The notes beneath the pieces are model-generated. The model saw nothing but the letters and a program-made list of their open reading frames with translations, was not told the origin of the DNA and searched no databases. From an uncultured Sutterella sp. (GTDB taxonomy: Bacteria > Pseudomonadota > Gammaproteobacteria > Burkholderiales > Burkholderiaceae_F), in NCBI GenBank assembly GCA_902493085.1, contig CABUOH010000032.1:1-8846 (forward strand): a stretch of DNA of 8,846 bases. The letters run 5' to 3'. Shown piece by piece: positions 6,704 through 8,846 of this stretch. The position numbers were made by a program, and so were the translations under genes. Positions within the stretch are counted from its first letter, which is position 1. Every line of letters begins with the position of its first letter.

Positions 6704-6732
6704 GCTGGTTTCGAGCTGACGCTCGAAACAGC
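6704..6732 (+). repeat. Inverted repeat after rnr, spanning the -35 of the rlmB promoter
   Basis: GTTTCGAGC (6708-6716) and GCTCGAAAC (6721-6729) are perfect 9-base arms around TGAC. With one bulged G the stem extends by GCT/AGC to 6704-6732. It starts right at the rnr stop codon. There is no T tract, so it is not a classical terminator. It could protect the rnr 3' end or be a DNA operator, since the rlmB -35 box lies at its centre. Confidence 0.6.
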
Positions 6733-6744
6733 GTGCGCTACAAT
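6716..6744 (+). promoter_or_regulatory. Promoter of rlmB
   Basis: The -35 CTGACG (6716-6721, four of six consensus bases) is spaced 17 bases from the -10 TACAAT (6739-6744). Transcription would start near 6751, leaving a leader of about 56 bases that contains a strong hairpin. Confidence 0.65.
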
Positions 6745-6766
6745 GGGCGCAAATTTCCAAACCCCG

Positions 6767-6798
6767 GCGCGCTGTCGAGTTTTCGACAGCGCGCTTTT
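6767..6798 (+). terminator. Terminator-like hairpin in the rlmB leader
   Basis: GCGCGCTGTCGA (6767-6778) pairs perfectly with TCGACAGCGCGC (6783-6794) around a GTTT loop and is followed by TTTT (6795-6798). It may end rnr transcripts. Because the conserved start of RlmB is only a few bases further on, every rlmB message from the upstream promoter or from rnr must pass through it. It may therefore act as an attenuator. Confidence 0.7.
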
Positions 6799-6806
6799 AA
6801 TAGTAG

Positions 6807-7562
6807 TTGCTGCAAGTGAAGAACATTGTTTTGGCCGGCTTTCATGCCGTGGGCGCCCGTCTTCGCATGGATCCGAAGTCCATTTCCGCCGTTTACCTCG
6901 ATCCCGAACGCCGTGACAAGCGCATGCGTGAAATGCGCGAGAAGCTGATTGCCGCCGGTGTGCGCGTGATGACCGCCGACAACCGCCGCCTTGACGGCAT
7001 GGCGCCCGACGTTCCGCATCAGGGCATCGTGGCGATGGCCGAGGAGAAGCAGGCTCAGCTTGAATTCGACGAGCTGCTGGATCTGATCACCGACGAAACG
7101 CTCATTCTGATCCTCGACGGCGTGACCGATCCGCGCAATTTCGGCGCGTGTCTTCGCGTTGCCGATGCCGCCGGCGTTCAGTGCGTGCTCGTGCCTCGCG
7201 ACCGCTCCGCCCACATGTCGCCCGCCGCCCTCAAGGCTGCTGCCGGCGCTGCGGAAACGGTGCCCGTCGTCACGGTGACGAACCTCGCCGCCTCGATCGT
7301 TGAGCTGCGTGATGCCGGCGTGACCGTTGTTGGAACGGCCGGCGAAGCGACGAAATCGATCTATGAGTTCGATCAGAAGAAGGCGTTCGCCTGGGTGCTT
7401 GGCGCCGAGGGTGACGGTCTTCGCCAGCTCACGCGCCGTCGCTGCGACGACCTTGCGGCCATTCCGATGGCGGGCGCCGTCGAGAGTCTCAACGTCTCGG
7501 TTGCTTCGGGCATCTGTCTCTACGAGTCCGTGCGCCAGCGCACGGGCGGCAGGCTCAAGTAA
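6807..7562 (+). CDS. rlmB: 23S rRNA (guanosine-2'-O)-methyltransferase RlmB
   Basis: RlmB of the SpoU/TrmH family methylates the 2'-O of G2251 (E. coli numbering) in the peptidyl-transferase region of 23S rRNA, using S-adenosylmethionine. The 251-residue product has an N-terminal substrate-binding domain (FHAV at 12-15, HQGIVA at 71-76) and the knotted SPOUT domain. Motif 1 is DGVTDPRNFGACLRVADAAG (104-123, with Asn111 and Arg117). Motif 2 is GAEGDGLRQLTR (199-210, with Glu201). Motif 3 is IPMAGAVESLNVSVASG (219-235, with Asn229). Length equals the family norm. The start is uncertain: an in-frame TAG at 6804 leaves only TTG 6807, CTG 6810 or GTG 6816, and none has a visible Shine-Dalgarno. 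GTG 6816 would give MKNIVLAGFHAV, which also fits. It has its own promoter behind rnr, with a terminator-like hairpin just before the start. Confidence 0.95.
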   Translation: MLQVKNIVLAGFHAVGARLRMDPKSISAVYLDPERRDKRMREMREKLIAAGVRVMTADNRRLDGMAPDVPHQGIVAMAEEKQAQLEFDELLDLITDETLILILDGVTDPRNFGACLRVADAAGVQCVLVPRDRSAHMSPAALKAAAGAAETVPVVTVTNLAASIVELRDAGVTVVGTAGEATKSIYEFDQKKAFAWVLGAEGDGLRQLTRRRCDDLAAIPMAGAVESLNVSVASGICLYESVRQRTGGRLK

Positions 7563-7569
7563 ATCTTCA

Positions 7570-7637
7570 AAAGCATGCGATTTTTTTCCGCTTCAGAGTG
7601 GCGAAGGACGCAGAAAGTGATTACAATCGCATGCTTT
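7570..7637 (+). repeat. 13-base inverted repeat flanking the rpsF promoter
   Basis: AAAGCATGCGATT (7570-7582) and AATCGCATGCTTT (7625-7637) are exact reverse complements separated by 42 bases. Each contains the palindrome GCATGC. The right arm overlaps the end of the -10 box and the predicted transcription start of rpsF. The left arm is followed by a run of T but has no compact GC stem, so it is a poor rlmB terminator. Confidence 0.5.
7599..7627 (+). promoter_or_regulatory. Promoter of the rpsF operon
   Basis: The -10 TACAAT (7622-7627) has the same form as that of rlmB. Seventeen bases upstream is a weak -35, TGGCGA (7599-7604). The start would be near 7634, giving a leader of about 65 bases. 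Confidence 0.5.
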
Positions 7638-7645
7638 CTGTCCTT

Positions 7646-7679
7646 GCTGCACCGGAGTAGACGCCCGGGCAGCTTTTAT
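7646..7679 (+). promoter_or_regulatory. Structured rpsF leader, candidate S6:S18 autoregulatory element
   Basis: GCTGC (7646-7650) pairs with GCAGC (7669-7673). After a bulged A, CCGG (7652-7655) pairs with CCGG (7665-7668) around a 9-base loop. TTTTAT follows, then the Shine-Dalgarno AAGGAGA (7684-7690). An S6:S18 complex is known to bind a CCG-containing structure in the rpsF leader of many bacteria. The position and the CCG bases fit, but I did not match the published consensus. Confidence 0.45.
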
Positions 7680-7698
7680 CCGCAAGGAGACAACAACA

Positions 7699-8073
7699 AT
7701 GCGTCACTACGAAATTTGCATTCTCGTGCATCCTGATCAGAGCGAACAGGTTCCCGCCATGATCGAACGCCTCAAGACCCTTGTCGCCGAACAGAACGGC
7801 AAGATCGAACGCGTCGAAGACTGGGGCCGCCGTCAGCTCGCCTACCCGATCGAAAAGCTCGTCAAGGCTCACTATGTTCTCATGAACATCGAATGCGGCC
7901 ACGAGACGATTGAAGAAATCGAAAACGGCTTCCGTTTCAACGACGCCATCCTGCGTCACCTCACCGTCAAGACGAAGCATGCCGAAACGGCTCCGTCCGT
8001 CATGATGAAGGCTGTTGAAAAGGAAGAAGCCAAGAAGGTCGCCGTCGCGGCCGCCGAAGCTTCCGCCGAATAA
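7699..8073 (+). CDS. rpsF: 30S ribosomal protein S6
   Basis: S6 binds the central domain of 16S rRNA together with S18, coded two genes downstream, and helps form the platform of the 30S subunit. The 124-residue protein begins MRHYEICILVHPDQSEQVP and has the family blocks GRRQLAYPIEKLVKAHYVLM (48-67) and ILRHLTVKT (88-96). The C-terminal 25 or so residues are rich in Ala, Glu and Lys, typical of the variable S6 tail. ATG 7699 follows a strong Shine-Dalgarno, AAGGAGA, with an eight-base gap. It is the first gene of the S6-PriB-S18-L9 operon. Confidence 0.98.
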   Translation: MRHYEICILVHPDQSEQVPAMIERLKTLVAEQNGKIERVEDWGRRQLAYPIEKLVKAHYVLMNIECGHETIEEIENGFRFNDAILRHLTVKTKHAETAPSVMMKAVEKEEAKKVAVAAAEASAE

Positions 8074-8098
8074 TTCAGTCTCCACTGAACAGATTTTT
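8074..8098 (+). other. Small hairpin in the rpsF-priB gap
   Basis: Right after the rpsF stop, TTCAGT (8074-8079) pairs with ACTGAA (8084-8089) around CTCC. Five T follow at 8094-8098. The stem is short and GC-poor. It could lower transcription or stabilise the rpsF message so that S6 exceeds PriB, which would agree with priB having a GTG start and a weak Shine-Dalgarno. Confidence 0.3.
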
Positions 8099-8118
8099 CT
8101 GTGCGATCAGAGAGCTGA

Positions 8119-8403
8119 GTGAACCTCATTGAGATTTCCGGCACGCTGACTTCCAAGGAGGAAGTGCGATACACGCCGGCGGGCATTCCGGTTTTCGAAG
8201 GTGTCTTTCACCATCGATCGGAGTTGACCGAAGCGAACAAGATCAGAAAACTCGAATACGACTTTCCCGCCATCGCCTTCGGCGCTCTGGCCGAAAGCCT
8301 GAATAAGGCTCAGATGGGACTGGACGTCAAGATCAGAGGTTTTCTGGCACCGCGATCGATGAAGAGTTCCAAACTGATCGTGCACATCACCGAATTAAAT
8401 TAA
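8119..8403 (+). CDS. priB: Primosomal replication protein N (PriB)
   Basis: PriB is a single-strand DNA-binding protein with an OB fold that bridges PriA and DnaT or DnaC during restart of stalled replication forks. The 94-residue product starts MNLIEISGTLTSKEEVRYTP and has the usual PriB blocks VRYTPAGIPV (17-26) and FLAPRSMKSSKLIVHIT (75-91). The start is GTG at 8119, preceded by AGAGAG (8109-8114) at four bases, which is a weak initiation site. Placement between rpsF and rpsR is the classic position in beta- and gammaproteobacteria. The TAA stop (8401-8403) overlaps the Shine-Dalgarno of rpsR, so the two are probably translationally coupled. The weak start suggests a yield lower than that of the ribosomal proteins around it. 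Confidence 0.95.
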   Translation: MNLIEISGTLTSKEEVRYTPAGIPVFEGVFHHRSELTEANKIRKLEYDFPAIAFGALAESLNKAQMGLDVKIRGFLAPRSMKSSKLIVHITELN

Positions 8404-8414
8404 GGAGCTACAAA

Positions 8415-8681
8415 ATGGCTTTCAAGGGTAAGGGCAAGCCCCGTCGCGCTAACCAGCAGAACTCTCTCTTCAAGCGCAAGAAGTTCTGCCGCTTCACGGC
8501 CGAAGGCGTTGAAACGATCGACTACAAGGACATCGACACGCTCAAGGACTTCATCCAGGAAAACGGCAAGATCATGCCGGCCCGTCTCACGGGTACGAAG
8601 GCTCACTATCAGCGTCAGCTGGACACCGCCATCAAGCGTGCCCGCTTCCTCGCTCTCCTCGCCTACACCGACAACCAGTAA
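8415..8681 (+). CDS. rpsR: 30S ribosomal protein S18
   Basis: S18 binds the 30S platform as a partner of S6. The 88-residue basic protein has the family core FKRKKFCRFTAEGVETIDYK (19-38), IDTLKDFIQENGKIMPARLTG (40-60) and HYQRQLDTAIKRARFLALLA (64-83). ATG 8415 follows AAGGAG (8402-8407) at seven bases. That Shine-Dalgarno is embedded in the priB stop codon region. The S6:S18 pair is the known ligand of the rpsF leader, so this gene closes a possible feedback loop within the operon. Confidence 0.98.
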   Translation: MAFKGKGKPRRANQQNSLFKRKKFCRFTAEGVETIDYKDIDTLKDFIQENGKIMPARLTGTKAHYQRQLDTAIKRARFLALLAYTDNQ

Positions 8682-8702
8682 TCAGAATTAAGGAGATATC
8701 AA

Positions 8703-8846
8703 ATGCAGGTTATTCTTCTCGAGAAGATTGCTCACGTTGGTGATCTCGGCGACGTCGTCAAGGTCAAGGACGGTTATGGCCGCAACTACCTGATCCCGAC
8801 CGGCCGTGCCAAGCGCGCCACCAAGGCCGCCATCGCCGAATTCGAA
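8703..8846 (+). CDS. rplI: 50S ribosomal protein L9, 3'-truncated by the window edge
   Basis: L9 binds near the base of the L1 stalk of 23S rRNA through its N-terminal domain. Only the first 48 codons are present. They begin MQVILLEKIAHVGDLGDVV and continue through VKDGYGRNYLIPTGRAKRAT, which is the characteristic N-terminal RNA-binding domain. The long helix and C-terminal domain (about 100 more residues) lie beyond the window. ATG 8703 follows AAGGAG (8690-8695) at seven bases. The gap from rpsR is 21 bases, consistent with the same operon. Confidence 0.97.
   Translation, partial: MQVILLEKIAHVGDLGDVVKVKDGYGRNYLIPTGRAKRATKAAIAEFE

Noticed and set aside
1..8846. CRISPR arrays, insertion sequences, novel defence or secretion systems
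   Set aside because: No regular repeats, transposase frames or unexplained gene clusters were seen. Nearly all coding space is accounted for by conserved housekeeping genes.

Overview
This is an ordinary chromosomal housekeeping region of a moderately GC-rich betaproteobacterium, order Burkholderiales. A Sutterella/Parasutterella-like member is my best guess, made from gene order and protein resemblance and not from a search. The order purA, a phosphoribosyltransferase, an MscS-type channel, tRNA-Leu, rnr, rlmB resembles what I recall from Bordetella and Burkholderia. It is followed by the near-universal rpsF-priB-rpsR-rplI operon. The window cuts purA at its 5' end and rplI at its 3' end.

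Layout: (1) The 3' three-quarters of purA, closed by a strong terminator. (2) A monocistronic purine-type phosphoribosyltransferase gene with its own promoter. (3) A seven-helix MscS-family channel. (4) Two minus-strand genes, tRNA-Leu(CAG) with a near-consensus promoter and terminator, then a solitary HicB-type antitoxin/regulator that converges on the channel gene. (5) rnr (RNase R) and rlmB (23S rRNA 2'-O-methyltransferase), co-directional but with a promoter between them. (6) The start of the S6-PriB-S18-L9 operon with its own promoter and leader.

Functionally this is nucleotide supply (PurA and the phosphoribosyltransferase), osmotic protection (the channel) and translation/RNA metabolism (tRNA-Leu, RNase R, RlmB, ribosomal proteins, PriB). 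No mobile element, CRISPR array, phage remnant or recognisable new multi-gene system was seen.

The points of interest lie in the short intergenic regions. Three of them (before the channel gene, rlmB and rpsF) share one architecture: a -10 box, then a terminator-like hairpin, then the gene. Two carry perfect inverted repeats over the place where the -35 element lies. The rnr leader holds a possible Arg/Cys peptide with alternative pairings. The other notable items are the orphan HicB protein and an RNase R whose tail ends in an acidic run.
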